DNA from: Lentzea aerocolonigenes
GTDB taxonomy: Bacteria; Actinomycetota; Actinomycetes; Mycobacteriales; Pseudonocardiaceae
Assembly: GCF_000974445.1 (NCBI RefSeq)
Contig: NZ_BBOJ01000022.1
Location: 248,001-312,000 of the forward strand
Length of the DNA stretch: 64,000 nucleotides
Direction of reading: 5' to 3'
Shown piece by piece: positions 23,814 to 32,601 of the stretch (positions within the stretch are counted from its first letter, which is position 1; each line of letters begins with the position of its first letter). Made by a program: the position numbers and the translations under genes. Under the pieces are notes generated by a model, which was given only the letters and a program-made list of their open reading frames with translations, had not been told where the DNA came from and did not search any database.

Positions 23814-24896
23814 ATGGCGCACATCGCGATCTTCCTCATGCCCGAGCGCGGACACTTCCTGCCCGTGCTCGGGATGATCGCCGAGCTCGTGCGCCGCGGT
23901 CACCGCGTGAGCTGCCCGGCCACCGCCCCGTTCACCGCGGCCGTCACCGAGTGCGGCGCGAACGCGATCCCGTACACCACAACGCTTCCGCCGCAGCTGC
24001 CCGAGTCGCTCTACGACGCGGCGCGGCTCGCGCTCACCGAGGCGGAATCGGCGTTGCCGCAGCTGGAGGGCAGGTTCCGCGACGACCGTCCCGACCTCGT
24101 GGTGTGGGACATCGCGGCCTGGGCGGGCGGGGTGATCGCCCGCCGGCTCGGCGTGCCGCACCTCCTGCTGGACAGCTTTCTGACCAGCAACGCGCACTGG
24201 TCACTCGGCGCCGCGGTCCTGCCGGCGCGGACGTTCGACCGCGAGGCGATCAGGTTCTTCACCAGCGTTCAAAGCTTTGTCGGCGGCTCACTGCCCGAGT
24301 TCGTCGCGGGCGCCCAGCGCCGGATCGCCCTGTTCCCCAGGGAGTTCCAGCCCGAGGGGGACACGTTCGACGAGCGGTTCGTCTTCACGGGGCCGGCTCT
24401 CACCGAACGGGCGTTCCAGGGCGCCTGGGAGCCTCCGGGCGGAAAACCGGTGGTGCTCGCGACGACCGGCACGCAGGTCTGCGCCGACGCGGCGCGCGGA
24501 ATGCCGTGGCACCTCGTCACCAAGGGCAAGGTCCGCACTTCCGCGCCGAACGTCGAGGTGCACCACGAGGTGCCGCAGCTCGCCGTGTTGAGGCACGCGA
24601 GCGTGTTCGTCACCCGCGGCGGCATCGGCGGCGTCATGGAGGCGCTGCACCACGGTGTTCCCATGATCGTCGTCCCGCACATGACCGACCAGCGGCTCAA
24701 CGGCCAGCGCGTCGAGGAGCTCGGGCTCGGCGTGCTGCTCGACACCGTGACAGAGGAGAGCGTGCGCTCGCTGGTCGACCAGCTGACGTCGGATTCCTCG
24801 ATCGCCGCACGGGTGAAGGACATGCAGCGGATGATTCAGCGTGCGGGCGGCGGCACGGCCGCGGCGGACGTCGTCGAGGAGGAGCTCGCGCGGTGA
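23814..24896 (+). CDS. MGT-type (GT1) glycosyltransferase
   Basis: A 360-residue GT-B fold enzyme of the macrolide glycosyltransferase (OleD/MGT) group. N-terminal 'MPERGHFLPVLGMIAELVRRGHRV' carries the catalytic histidine region; 'PDLVVWDIAAWAGG' follows; the C-terminal donor domain has 'VPQLAVLRHASVFVTRGGIGGVMEALHHGVPMIV' in outline. In the donor motif a usual histidine (THGG) is replaced by arginine (TRGG). ATG 23814 is next to an ACAAC/GTTGT dyad that could be an operator. It may inactivate or decorate small hydrophobic compounds. It overlaps the next gene by four bases (GTGA). Confidence 0.82.
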   Translation: MAHIAIFLMPERGHFLPVLGMIAELVRRGHRVSCPATAPFTAAVTECGANAIPYTTTLPPQLPESLYDAARLALTEAESALPQLEGRFRDDRPDLVVWDIAAWAGGVIARRLGVPHLLLDSFLTSNAHWSLGAAVLPARTFDREAIRFFTSVQSFVGGSLPEFVAGAQRRIALFPREFQPEGDTFDERFVFTGPALTERAFQGAWEPPGGKPVVLATTGTQVCADAARGMPWHLVTKGKVRTSAPNVEVHHEVPQLAVLRHASVFVTRGGIGGVMEALHHGVPMIVVPHMTDQRLNGQRVEELGLGVLLDTVTEESVRSLVDQLTSDSSIAARVKDMQRMIQRAGGGTAAADVVEEELAR

Positions 24897-25495
24897 GACG
24901 GTTCTGGGACGACGCGGTCCGCACGCTCGGCGGCACACCGGACGCGGGCGATCTCGTCGAGCGCTACACCGAACCGCATCGGGCGTACCACAACGCCGTT
25001 CACGTGGCGTGCGTCGTGCGCGACTCGGCGAAGCTGGCCGACGCGTTCGCGTTCACCGCGGAGGAACGCGCGATCCTGACGCTCGCCGCCTGCGCCCACG
25101 ACGTGATCTACGACGGCAAACCGGGCGACGACGAACGCGCCTCGGCGGCATGGGCGCGAGAACACCTGGCAGGGCTGGAAGAAGAGTACATCGCACGCGT
25201 GGAGTCGCTGGTGCTGGCCACGATCACGCACTCGTCCGGCGATCCGCTCGCGCACGTGCTGCTCGACGCCGACCTCGCGATCCTCGGCTCGGATCCGGAG
25301 CAGTACGAGCGCTACAGCCGGGCCGTGCGCCAGGAGTACGCGCAGTACGACGACGCCACGTGGCGCCTCGGACGCGCCAAGGTGCTGAAAACCCTGCTGG
25401 ACCGCGAGGTCCTGTTCGTCACCGAACCCGCACGGCAGCTGTGGGACGCCACCGCGCGGGCGAACCTCGCGCGCGAACTTCAGTCGCTGGAGTAG
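24893..25495 (+). CDS. HD-superfamily hydrolase
   Basis: A 200-residue predicted metal-dependent phosphohydrolase. 'EPHRAYHNAVHVACVVRD' holds the first histidine, 'ILTLAACAHDVIYDG' the paired HD, and 'LLDADLAILG' the last aspartate, as in the family of short HD proteins (COG4339-like). GTG 24893 overlaps the stop of the glycosyltransferase (GTGA) and GAGGAGG lies 14 bases before it, so the pair is an operon. The 3' end overlaps the convergent racemase gene by 16 bases. Substrate unknown. Confidence 0.83.
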   Translation: MRRFWDDAVRTLGGTPDAGDLVERYTEPHRAYHNAVHVACVVRDSAKLADAFAFTAEERAILTLAACAHDVIYDGKPGDDERASAAWAREHLAGLEEEYIARVESLVLATITHSSGDPLAHVLLDADLAILGSDPEQYERYSRAVRQEYAQYDDATWRLGRAKVLKTLLDREVLFVTEPARQLWDATARANLARELQSLE

Positions 25496-26582
25496 AGCAC
25501 TCGGGTCGCGGTGGTGAAGCGCCGCAACGTCTCCGGAATCGGCTCGACACCGATACCAGGCCCCGTCGGCACGTGCATGAACCCGTCCTTCAGCTCGAAC
25601 GGCTCGGTGACGTCCTCCGCGAAGTACCGGCGCGACGCCGAAACGTCGCCCGGCAGCACGAATCCGGGCAACGCCGCCAGCGCGAGGTTCGGCCCGCGCC
25701 CGATGCCGGTCTCCAGCATTCCACCACACCACACCGCGATCCCGTGCGCGACCGCGACGTCGTGGATCCGCCGCGCCTCCAGGTACCCGCCGACGCGCGC
25801 GGGCTTGATGTTGATGACCCGGCACGCGTCCAGCGCGATCGCCGTCGCCGCGTCCTTGGCGGAGGTGATCGACTCGTCGAGGCAGATCGGTGTGCGGATC
25901 CGTTGCGCGAGCAGCGAATGGCCGCGGATGTCGTCCTCCGCCAGCGGCTGTTCCACCAGCAGGAGACCGAACTCGTCGAGGCGACACAGGTGTTCCGCGT
26001 CGGCCAGCGTGTATGCGGTGTTCGCGTCGACCTGCAGCAGCACGTCCCCGAACCGTTCCCGCACGGCCCGCACCGGTTCGACGTCCCAGCCCGGCTCGAT
26101 CTTGAGCTTGATCCTGGCGTAGCCCTCGGCGAGGTAGCCTCGACGTCCGCGAGCAGCTCGGGGATCGAGTCCTTGATCCCGACCGACACCCCGGCGGGCA
26201 CGCGATCGGCCGTGGCGCCCAGGTACGTCCCGATCGCCATCCCGTACGACCGCAGCTCGGCGTCCAGGACCGCGGTCTCCAGCGCGGCCTTGGCGAGCTT
26301 GTGGCCCTTGACCGCCTCGGTCCGTTGGACGACCTCGGCGGCGGTGACCTCGGGCGTCACCCGCGGCACGAGGTGCTGAGAGAGCACGAGCTCCGCGGCG
26401 CCGACGAACTCCGAGCAGTACAGCGGTTCCGGGTCGGCGGCGAACTCCGACCAGCCCTCGGCGGAGTCCGTGACCACGCGCAGCAGGAACGTGTCCTTCG
26501 TCGTCATCGTCCCGAACGACGTGCGGAACGGCGACACCAGCGGAATCGCGACGTGCAGCAGCTCTACCCGTTCGATCTTCAC
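25480..26582 (-). pseudogene. N-acylamino-acid racemase / o-succinylbenzoate synthase, frameshifted
   Basis: Enolase-superfamily enzyme of about 367 residues, broken by one missing base. The first part (from GTG 26582, MKIERVELLHVAIPLVSPF to SIPELLADVE) is in one frame; from base 26139 on the family sequence continues in another (GYLAEGYARIKLKIEPGWD). One C (plus strand) is missing in the run at 26138-26139. All catalytic residues lie after the break: K-x-K in RIKLKI, metal ligands in VDAN, VEQP and LDES, and the second lysine in NIKPARVGG. The intact protein would be an N-succinylamino-acid racemase or OSBS. It overlaps the GNAT gene upstream (GTGA). A sequencing error cannot be excluded. 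Confidence 0.82.
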
Positions 26583-27298
26583 AGACGCTCCAACCCGTAC
26601 CAGCCGTCACGGGACATCGACGTCGCCACGCAACCCCGCGCGAAGGCGTCGACGAACACTTCGCGCACCGCCTCGCGCCACTGCCGGGCGAGCTCCGCGG
26701 ACTCCTTGCGCACCCGCACGACGTCGTGCGGCACCCGGCACCAGATCCGCTCACCGTCCGTGCGCGCCAACGGTTCCCCGTCCGGCGCGGTACGAAAGAC
26801 CTCACCAGCGGGCAACGACTCTCGCGGCTCGCGGGACCCGGTGAGGTCCCACCGCACGGTCAGCCGGTCGCTCTCGTCGCCGTCGTTCACGCCGTCGCGC
26901 ATCGGCCCGTAGAAGTCCACTGTGTACTCGACGGCGACGGCGCCGAGCTTGACCAGGTTGAACCGGGCGTTGCGCGCCACCAGCGGGTCGTAGGTCCACC
27001 GCATCGACCTGGCGCCGAGCCCGACGGCCCAGTCCTTCTGCGCGACTTTCAACGGGTGCCCGACGCCGGACCGCGCCGCCGCGATCATCGAGTACACCGA
27101 CCCGTCCGGGCAGAAGAGCCCGGTCGTGGCGCCGATCAGCTCGTCGCCGTCGAACGCTCCGATCGTCGCGCCGCCCGCGTGCCGGATGCAGTGCAACGTC
27201 TCCGTCGACAGGACGTCCTCGGTCGTCTCCCAGACCTCGGCGTAGTAGGCGGCGACGCGGGCGATGCCGGGAACGTCAGAGATCACTCGGAACCGCAA
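26579..27298 (-). CDS. GNAT-like acyltransferase linked to NSAR (COG3375 type)
   Basis: A 239-residue protein with a GNAT-like N-terminal half: 'GGATIGAFDGDELIGATTGLF' strands, then 'QKDWAVGLGARSMRWTYDPLVARNARFNL' which is typical of the COG3375 group. In Geobacillus such a gene, next to N-succinylamino-acid racemase, succinylates D-amino acids as the first step of a D-to-L conversion (established knowledge). Here it lies in the same place: it overlaps the permease stop region by 23 bases upstream and the racemase by four bases downstream, so the three genes form an operon. The acyl donor is inferred, not seen. Confidence 0.78.
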   Translation of the reverse strand: MRFRVISDVPGIARVAAYYAEVWETTEDVLSTETLHCIRHAGGATIGAFDGDELIGATTGLFCPDGSVYSMIAAARSGVGHPLKVAQKDWAVGLGARSMRWTYDPLVARNARFNLVKLGAVAVEYTVDFYGPMRDGVNDGDESDRLTVRWDLTGSREPRESLPAGEVFRTAPDGEPLARTDGERIWCRVPHDVVRVRKESAELARQWREAVREVFVDAFARGCVATSMSRDGWYGLERL

Positions 27299-28688
27299 GG
27301 CGGGCCTTCCTCACGCTGTACCCGAAGTAGATGACGAACCCCAGGACCATCCACGCCACGAACGCGATCCACGTGTCCAGCCCGAGACTGAACATCATGT
27401 AGACGCAGAAACCGAGTCCCAGCAACGGCGTGACCGGCGAGAACGGCACCCGGAAGGTCCGCCGGCGGTCCGGCTCGGTGCGGCGCAGGATGATCACCGC
27501 GATGTTGACCAGCGCGAACGCGAACAGCGTGCCGATGCTGGTCGCGTCGGCCAGCGAACCCAGGGGCACCAGCGCGGCGAGCACCGCGATGAACAGGCCG
27601 ACGACGACCGTGTTCACGAACGGCACACCGGTCTTCGGGCTGAGCTTCGCGAAGATCGACGGCACGAGCCCGTCGCGGGACATCGCGTAAAGGATCCGCG
27701 TCTGTCCGTAGAGGACGGTAAGCACGACGGACGTGGTCGCGACCACAGCGCCGATGGACAGCAGGATCGGCCAGATCGCACCGCTCACGTTGTCGGTCAG
27801 CACCCGGCTCAGCGCGGCCTCGGTGCCCTCGAACGTCTGCCACGGCATGGCACCGACCGCGGCCAGGGCCACCGCGCAGTACAGCGCGGTGATCACGACC
27901 AGGGAGAGGATGATCGCGCGCGGCAGGTCGCGCTGCGGGTTCTTCGCCTCCTCGCCGGCGGTCGACGCGGCGTCGAACCCGATGTAGGAGAAGAACAACG
28001 TGGCCGCGCCGGCGCTCATGCCCGCCAGACCGAGCGGGAGCAGCGGCTGCAGGTTGCCCGCCTTGAACGCGGTGAACGCGACCGCGCAGAACATCAGCAG
28101 CGCGCCGACCTTCACCCACACCAGGATCGTGTTCGTGCGCGCACTGCCCTTGGCACCGCCCAGCAACACGAGCATCGAGATGACCACGACCAGCACGGCG
28201 GGGACGTTCACGATCCCGCCCGCACCGGGCGGCTGGCTCAGCACGTCGGGAATGCGCAGCCCCGTCACCAGATCCAGCAGCTCGTTGACGTACTGGCCCC
28301 ACCCGACCGCGACCGCCGCGACCGAGACGCCGTACTCCAGCACCAGACACCAGCCGCACACCCACGCGACGATCTCGCCGAGCGTGGCGTAGGTGTAGGA
28401 GTACGAGGAGCCCGACGCCGGAATGAGGCCAGCCAGTTCGGCGTAGGACAGCGCCGAGAACAACGCGGTGATGCCGGCCAGCACGAACGACACCACGATG
28501 GCGGGACCGGCGAGCGGCACAGCCTGCCCCAGCACGACGAAGATGCCGGTGCCGAGCGTGGCGCCGATGCTGATCATCGTGAGGTGACCGACGCCCATGG
28601 TGCGCTTCATCTCGCTGCCGGGATGCGTCAGCTGGTCGATCGGCTTGCGCCGCAACACTCGCGCCCCGATGCGCTGCTCGTTGCTCAT
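27276..28688 (-). CDS. APC-family amino acid permease
   Basis: A 470-residue transporter with about 12 membrane helices. 'MISIGATLGTGIFVVLGQ' is the conserved first helix of APC permeases with the unwound G-x-G-x3-G region that binds the amino group; 'YAELAGLIPASGSSYSYTYATLGE' and 'FFSYIGFDAASTAGEEAKNPQRD' are hallmark loops of the cationic amino acid transporter (CAT/YfnA-like) subgroup. It is the first gene of the operon with the GNAT and racemase genes, in keeping with uptake of amino acids, possibly D-forms, for that pathway. Confidence 0.88.
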   Translation of the reverse strand: MSNEQRIGARVLRRKPIDQLTHPGSEMKRTMGVGHLTMISIGATLGTGIFVVLGQAVPLAGPAIVVSFVLAGITALFSALSYAELAGLIPASGSSYSYTYATLGEIVAWVCGWCLVLEYGVSVAAVAVGWGQYVNELLDLVTGLRIPDVLSQPPGAGGIVNVPAVLVVVISMLVLLGGAKGSARTNTILVWVKVGALLMFCAVAFTAFKAGNLQPLLPLGLAGMSAGAATLFFSYIGFDAASTAGEEAKNPQRDLPRAIILSLVVITALYCAVALAAVGAMPWQTFEGTEAALSRVLTDNVSGAIWPILLSIGAVVATTSVVLTVLYGQTRILYAMSRDGLVPSIFAKLSPKTGVPFVNTVVVGLFIAVLAALVPLGSLADATSIGTLFAFALVNIAVIILRRTEPDRRRTFRVPFSPVTPLLGLGFCVYMMFSLGLDTWIAFVAWMVLGFVIYFGYSVRKARLAVPSDL

Positions 28689-28713
28689 CAGGACAACCTA
28701 ACCGGTCAGTCAG

Positions 28714-29661
28714 TTATGGGCGGCCACCAACCGGGCGGAACGTGCGGCGGTAAGTGTCCGGCGGCACACCGACCGTGCGGTGGAAGTGCCTGCGCAACGT
28801 CGTGGCGGTGCCCATCCCGGAGACCTCCGCGATCATCTCGACGCTGTCGTCCGTCATCTCCAGCAGCTCCTGGGCGCGCCTGATCCGCTGGGCGTGCAGC
28901 CACTGCAACGGCGTGGTGCCCGTCACGGCCTTGAAGAGCCGGGCGAGGTGGCGCGAGCTCATGTTCGCCTGCCGCGCCATGTCCTCGACCGTCAGCGCCT
29001 GGTCGAGCCGGGTGAGCGCCCAGCCGAACAGCTCCGTGAGCGGATGACCTTCGTCGGACGGCACGGGCGCGAGCACGAACTGGGCCTGCCCGCCGTCCCG
29101 GTGCGGTGACACGACGAGCCTCCTGGCCGCCGTGTTGGCCGTGGCGGTCCCGTGGTCACCGCGGATCAGGTACAGGCTGAGGTCGATCGCCGCCGCCTTG
29201 CCCGCGCTCGTCATCACCTGGCCGTTGTCGACGTACAGCACGTCCGGGTCGACCTCCACGCGCGGATACCGCTCGGCCAGCACGTCGGTGTGCGCCCAGT
29301 GCGTCGTCGCCCTGAGGCCGTCGAGCAGCCCCGCCTCAGCCAGCACGAACGCGCCCGTGCACAACGACACGATCCGCGCGCCCGCGTCGTGGGCGGCCCG
29401 CACGGCTTGGACGAGCTCCAAGTCGATCGGCTCGTCCACGTCCGCGACGGCGGGCACGATCACCGTGTCGGCGCGACCGAGCTGGTCGAGCGGCAGATCC
29501 GGCTCCAGCGTGAACCGGCCGACGCGCACCGGCCCGTTGCCGCAGACCTTGACGTCGTAGTCGAGCTGAGGGGCGGTGAAGATCTCGTAGGTGGCGGTCA
29601 GCTCGAAGTGCAGCATCCCGTCGGTCACGGCGAACGCAAGCATGTCCGAAATTGTACGCAT
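28714..29661 (-). CDS. GlxA-family AraC-type transcriptional regulator
   Basis: A 315-residue regulator. The N-terminal DJ-1/PfpI-like domain (about 8-180) has 'TVIVPAVADVDEPID', 'RIVSLCTGAFVLAEAGLLDG' (nucleophile elbow cysteine) and 'TTHWAHTDVLAERYP'; the C-terminal AraC domain (about 215-310) has 'LTVEDMARQANMSSRHLARLFK' and the second helix-turn-helix 'VEMIAEVSGMGTATTLRRHFHR'. ATG 29661 is used; ATG 29643 (MLAFAVTDG) is equally possible. It is divergent from the gene at 29715, with a dyad between the two. Confidence 0.87.
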   Translation of the reverse strand: MRTISDMLAFAVTDGMLHFELTATYEIFTAPQLDYDVKVCGNGPVRVGRFTLEPDLPLDQLGRADTVIVPAVADVDEPIDLELVQAVRAAHDAGARIVSLCTGAFVLAEAGLLDGLRATTHWAHTDVLAERYPRVEVDPDVLYVDNGQVMTSAGKAAAIDLSLYLIRGDHGTATANTAARRLVVSPHRDGGQAQFVLAPVPSDEGHPLTELFGWALTRLDQALTVEDMARQANMSSRHLARLFKAVTGTTPLQWLHAQRIRRAQELLEMTDDSVEMIAEVSGMGTATTLRRHFHRTVGVPPDTYRRTFRPVGGRP

Positions 29662-29662
29662 C

Positions 29663-29678
29663 GTGTCGTTCCAGACAC
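29663..29678. promoter_or_regulatory. Dyad between divergent regulator and oxidoreductase genes
   Basis: GTGTC and GACAC separated by six bases, in the 53-base gap between the GlxA-type regulator and the saccharopine-dehydrogenase-like gene. A binding site for the regulator is plausible. Evidence is limited to position and symmetry. Confidence 0.4.
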
Positions 29679-29714
29679 TAGTTCGTTCTCGTCTCCGCCA
29701 GTTGAATGATTCGC

Positions 29715-30638
29715 ATGGGACACAAGATCGCGGTCTACGGCGCTTCAGGTACCACCGGGCGTTTCGTGTTGGCAGAACTGGAAAAGCGCGGCTTCGAGCC
29801 GCTCCCCTTCGGGCGTGCGCAGGCAACGGCAGACGACCCCGAGGCTCTTGACCGCGCACTGGAAGGTGCCGCCGCGGTGATCAACACCGCCGGTCCGTTC
29901 GCGGTGACGGCGGCCCCGCTGATCTCCGCGGCCGAACGTGCGGGCATCCCGTACGTCGACGTGGCGGCCGAGATCGAGGCGAACGCCGACACCGTCGCCC
30001 GCGGCGCCTCGGTGCCGGTGGTGCCCGCGATGGCGTTCTTCGGCGGCCTGGCGGACCTGCTGGTCACCGCCGCGATGGGTGACTGGACCGACGCGGACTC
30101 CGCGCACATCGCCTACGGCCTGAGCGGCTGGCAGCCCACTGCGGGCACGCTCGCCGCCGGTGCCGTCTCCCGCGACCGGCGCAACGGCCGGCGCGTCCGC
30201 TTCCGCGACGGCGAGCTCCAGTACCACGACGACACCCCTCCGACGCTGGAGTGGGACTTCCCGAGCGGACCGCGCCCGGTGATCGGCGAGTTCTCGATGG
30301 CCGACGTCGTCACAGTCCCGAGCCACCTCGCGATCCCGGAGGTGACCTCGTACATGTCAGCCACCGCGGCCCAAGGCCTGCACGACGCCCAGGACCGCCA
30401 GGAGCCCGAGACGTTCGAGGTGGACGTGCGCGTCCGCCGAGGCACCGAAGAACGCCGCCTGACCGTCGCCGGCCGCGACATCTACGCCGTGAGCGCCCCA
30501 CTGGCCGTAGAGGCAGTCGAACGCCTGCTGACCGGCCGCTTCAACACCACCGGCGTGGCCTCAGCAGGAGCAATGTTCGACGCCGAGGACTTCCTGAAGT
30601 CCCTGGCCAACGTAATCCCGACCACGCACCGTTCTTGA
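29715..30638 (+). CDS. Saccharopine dehydrogenase-like NAD(P)-binding protein
   Basis: A 307-residue protein with an N-terminal Rossmann fold: 'KIAVYGASGTTGRFVLAELEKRG' gives the G-x2-G-x2-G nucleotide loop, and 'AAVINTAGPFAVTAAPLISAAERAGIPYVDVAAE' is the signature of the trans-acting enoyl reductase/saccharopine dehydrogenase-like family. 'VPVVPAMAFFGGLADLL' continues the core. The C-terminal part is beta-rich. ATG 29715 (MGHKIAVYG) is chosen over ATG 29706; neither has a good ribosome site. Reaction unknown; the divergent GlxA-type regulator may control it. Confidence 0.8.
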   Translation: MGHKIAVYGASGTTGRFVLAELEKRGFEPLPFGRAQATADDPEALDRALEGAAAVINTAGPFAVTAAPLISAAERAGIPYVDVAAEIEANADTVARGASVPVVPAMAFFGGLADLLVTAAMGDWTDADSAHIAYGLSGWQPTAGTLAAGAVSRDRRNGRRVRFRDGELQYHDDTPPTLEWDFPSGPRPVIGEFSMADVVTVPSHLAIPEVTSYMSATAAQGLHDAQDRQEPETFEVDVRVRRGTEERRLTVAGRDIYAVSAPLAVEAVERLLTGRFNTTGVASAGAMFDAEDFLKSLANVIPTTHRS

Positions 30639-30788
30639 TCACCTCGCAGGCGGCGCCAGGCCAGCGCGCCATGGTCAAGCCCAAGGAAGGGCAAGACGGA
30701 GGTGACGGAGCAGTCGGCGCCGCTTAAGCCTTCCCACGCCAACCTCACGAGGGTCGCGTGAGGGCGCCAAGCGCCCGAACGACCGGGG

Positions 30789-30810
30789 GTCTGGGGGTCG
30801 CCCCCCAGAC
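30789..30810. repeat. GC-rich REP-like hairpin
   Basis: GTCTGGGGG pairs with CCCCCAGAC (30789-30797 with 30802-30810). Similar hairpins with a CTGGGGG arm occur at 39511-39528, so this is probably a dispersed palindromic repeat of this genome. The remaining part of 30639-30834 shows no gene. Confidence 0.55.
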
Positions 30811-30834
30811 AAACACCCGGAACGAGCCGGCGAA

Positions 30835-30853
30835 GGTGGCCCAAAGGGCCACC
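30835..30853 (-). terminator. Terminator of the tmRNA gene
   Basis: A perfect 8-bp stem (30835-30842 with 30846-30853) with a 3-base loop, starting 19 bases after the tmRNA 3' end. It is followed on the minus strand by only two T, so termination is inferred from position. Confidence 0.6.
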
Positions 30854-30871
30854 GAGCAGCCTTCGGCCGAG

Positions 30872-31241
30872 TGGAGGTGCCGGGAATCGAACCCGGGTCC
30901 TGTGGCGGCTCATCAGGGCTTCTCCGTGCGCAGTTCGCTCTGCCTCTGCTTGACCCCATCAGTCACGCGAACGAGCTGATGTGACAGGCCCAGTCGCTGT
31001 GAGTTTCCCGAACAGTCCCCGCGACCGGGACTGCTGGTAAGCCCTCTAGCTGATGCCGGAAACTAGGCCGAAGGCACTCCTAGGCCGACAGCGTTGCTAC
31101 TCGCCTCAGGCGGCGAGAGCGAACGCGCGCTTGTCGTTAGACGTGGCGCTTATTGGTTTGCGATGACGCTTGCGGTGGTCTCTCGCCTGCACCGGCACGC
31201 TTCCCCTGAATCAACGTCCACAGTCGAAACCGTTCACCCCC
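30872..31241 (-). ncRNA. ssrA: tmRNA
   Basis: A 370-base transfer-messenger RNA that rescues stalled ribosomes. The 5' end (GGGGGTG, then AACGGTTTCGACTGTGG) and 3' end (CACCTCC A CCA, with GTTCGATTCC) form the tRNA-Ala-like acceptor and T arm; CCA is encoded. The tag frame at 31106-31147 reads ATSNDKRAFALAA and stop, with the usual ALAA degron end and the TAAGC context before the resume codon GCC. smpB, its protein partner, is 3 kb away. Confidence 0.95.
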
Positions 31242-31362
31242 TTGTAGTGGTACGCATAGCATAACGATGGCGGCCACCGAGTTCTTCCCGAGGCAGGTAG
31301 GGCTGTCCCCACCCCGGACCGCATAGCTAGCCACATGGTCTCTGACCAGCAAGAACTACAAC

Positions 31363-32601
31363 ATGGACGTCATGAGGAAACCGAACGCGCTCGCAGCCGG
31401 GTTCTACCTGCTGACCCACCTGGTGACCGGCCTCTTCTGGTTCACCCTCACCGTCGTGCTGACCGTGGTCGGGTTCGCGACGTCCGTTCTGTGGGTCGGT
31501 CTGCCGATCCTGTGGCTCGCGATGAACGCCGGGCGGGTGGGGGCCTCGATCGAGCGGTCGTGGGTTCGGGTCGCGTTGCGCACGGACATCCCCAACCCGT
31601 ACCGCGAGAGCGTCCAGGGGTCGGTGTGGCAGAAGTGGAAGCAGCAGTTCACGGACCCGGCCACCTGGCGTGACCTCGGTTACCTCGCGCTGGCCGTGCC
31701 GGTGGGCGCGGCCGAGTTCGCCGCGTTGATCTCGATGTGGACGGTCGTGACGGCACTGGCCGCCGTGCCGTTCTGGATCGGCGACGCGCCGTTCGCCGTG
31801 GTCGTGGGCGAGGTCTGGACGATCAACTCGTTCTACTCGGCACTGCCGGTGGCGGCGGTCGGGCTGGCGCTGATCCCGTTCGCACTGTGGGGCACGCGGT
31901 GGATGGGTGCGCTGCACGGCGGGCTCGCCCGCGCCATGCTCGGGCCGACGCGTGCCGACCAGCTGGCCGTCGAGGCCGAGCGGCTGCAGTCGAGTCGTGC
32001 CCGCGGGGTCGAGGCGGCGGAGGCGGAGCGCCGGCGCATCGAACGCGACCTGCACGACGGCGCGCAGCAGCGGCTCGTGGCGGTGGCGATGGGGCTGGGC
32101 CGCGCGAAGTCCAAAATGGACTCGGATCCGGAGGCGGCGGCCGCGCTCATCGCGGAGGCGCACGCGGACGCGAAGCTCGCCATCAAGGAGCTGCGCGACC
32201 TGGCGCGCGGGATCTACCCGTCCGTGCTGGGCGACCGCGGGCTCGACGCGGCACTGTCCGCGCTGGCCGCGCGAGTGCCGATCGAGGTCGACCTCCAGGT
32301 CGACGTGGACCCGCGCCCGCCGACAGCGGTGGAGAGCGCCGCGTACTTCACCGTCGGCGAGGCGCTCACGAACATCACCAAGCACTCCAACGGCACCAAG
32401 GCGACCGTGCGGGTCAACAGGGTGGAGACCGGGGTGCTGGTCGAGGTCACCGACAACGGTCAGGGCGGCGCCGAGCTGAAGCCGGGCGGCGGTCTCGCCG
32501 GCCTGGCCGACCGGGCTGCCACGATCGACGGTGTGGTTGTCGTCGTCAGCCCCGTTGGTGGGCCGACCGTGATTCGAGCGGAGTTGCCGTGCGCGTGGTG
32601 A
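31363..32601 (+). CDS. Sensor histidine kinase, NarL/DesK-type
   Basis: A 412-residue membrane kinase. Hydrophobic segments around 12-55 and 105-178 form the sensor, of the Sensor-type domain common in actinomycetes. The HisKA_3 dimerisation helix contains the phospho-accepting H231 in 'ERDLHDGAQQRL', and the HATPase domain has 'EALTNITKHSNGTKATV' (N box) and 'VTDNGQGG' with 'GGLAGLADRA'. ATG 31363 or 31372. It overlaps the response regulator by 13 bases. The signal sensed is unknown; no target genes are adjacent in the same direction. Confidence 0.9.
   Translation: MDVMRKPNALAAGFYLLTHLVTGLFWFTLTVVLTVVGFATSVLWVGLPILWLAMNAGRVGASIERSWVRVALRTDIPNPYRESVQGSVWQKWKQQFTDPATWRDLGYLALAVPVGAAEFAALISMWTVVTALAAVPFWIGDAPFAVVVGEVWTINSFYSALPVAAVGLALIPFALWGTRWMGALHGGLARAMLGPTRADQLAVEAERLQSSRARGVEAAEAERRRIERDLHDGAQQRLVAVAMGLGRAKSKMDSDPEAAAALIAEAHADAKLAIKELRDLARGIYPSVLGDRGLDAALSALAARVPIEVDLQVDVDPRPPTAVESAAYFTVGEALTNITKHSNGTKATVRVNRVETGVLVEVTDNGQGGAELKPGGGLAGLADRAATIDGVVVVVSPVGGPTVIRAELPCAW

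Noticed and set aside
27264..28883. Plus-strand frame of 539 codons opposite the permease gene
   Set aside because: It is antisense to a clear APC permease and is rich in R, H, D and Q, as expected of a complementary shadow.
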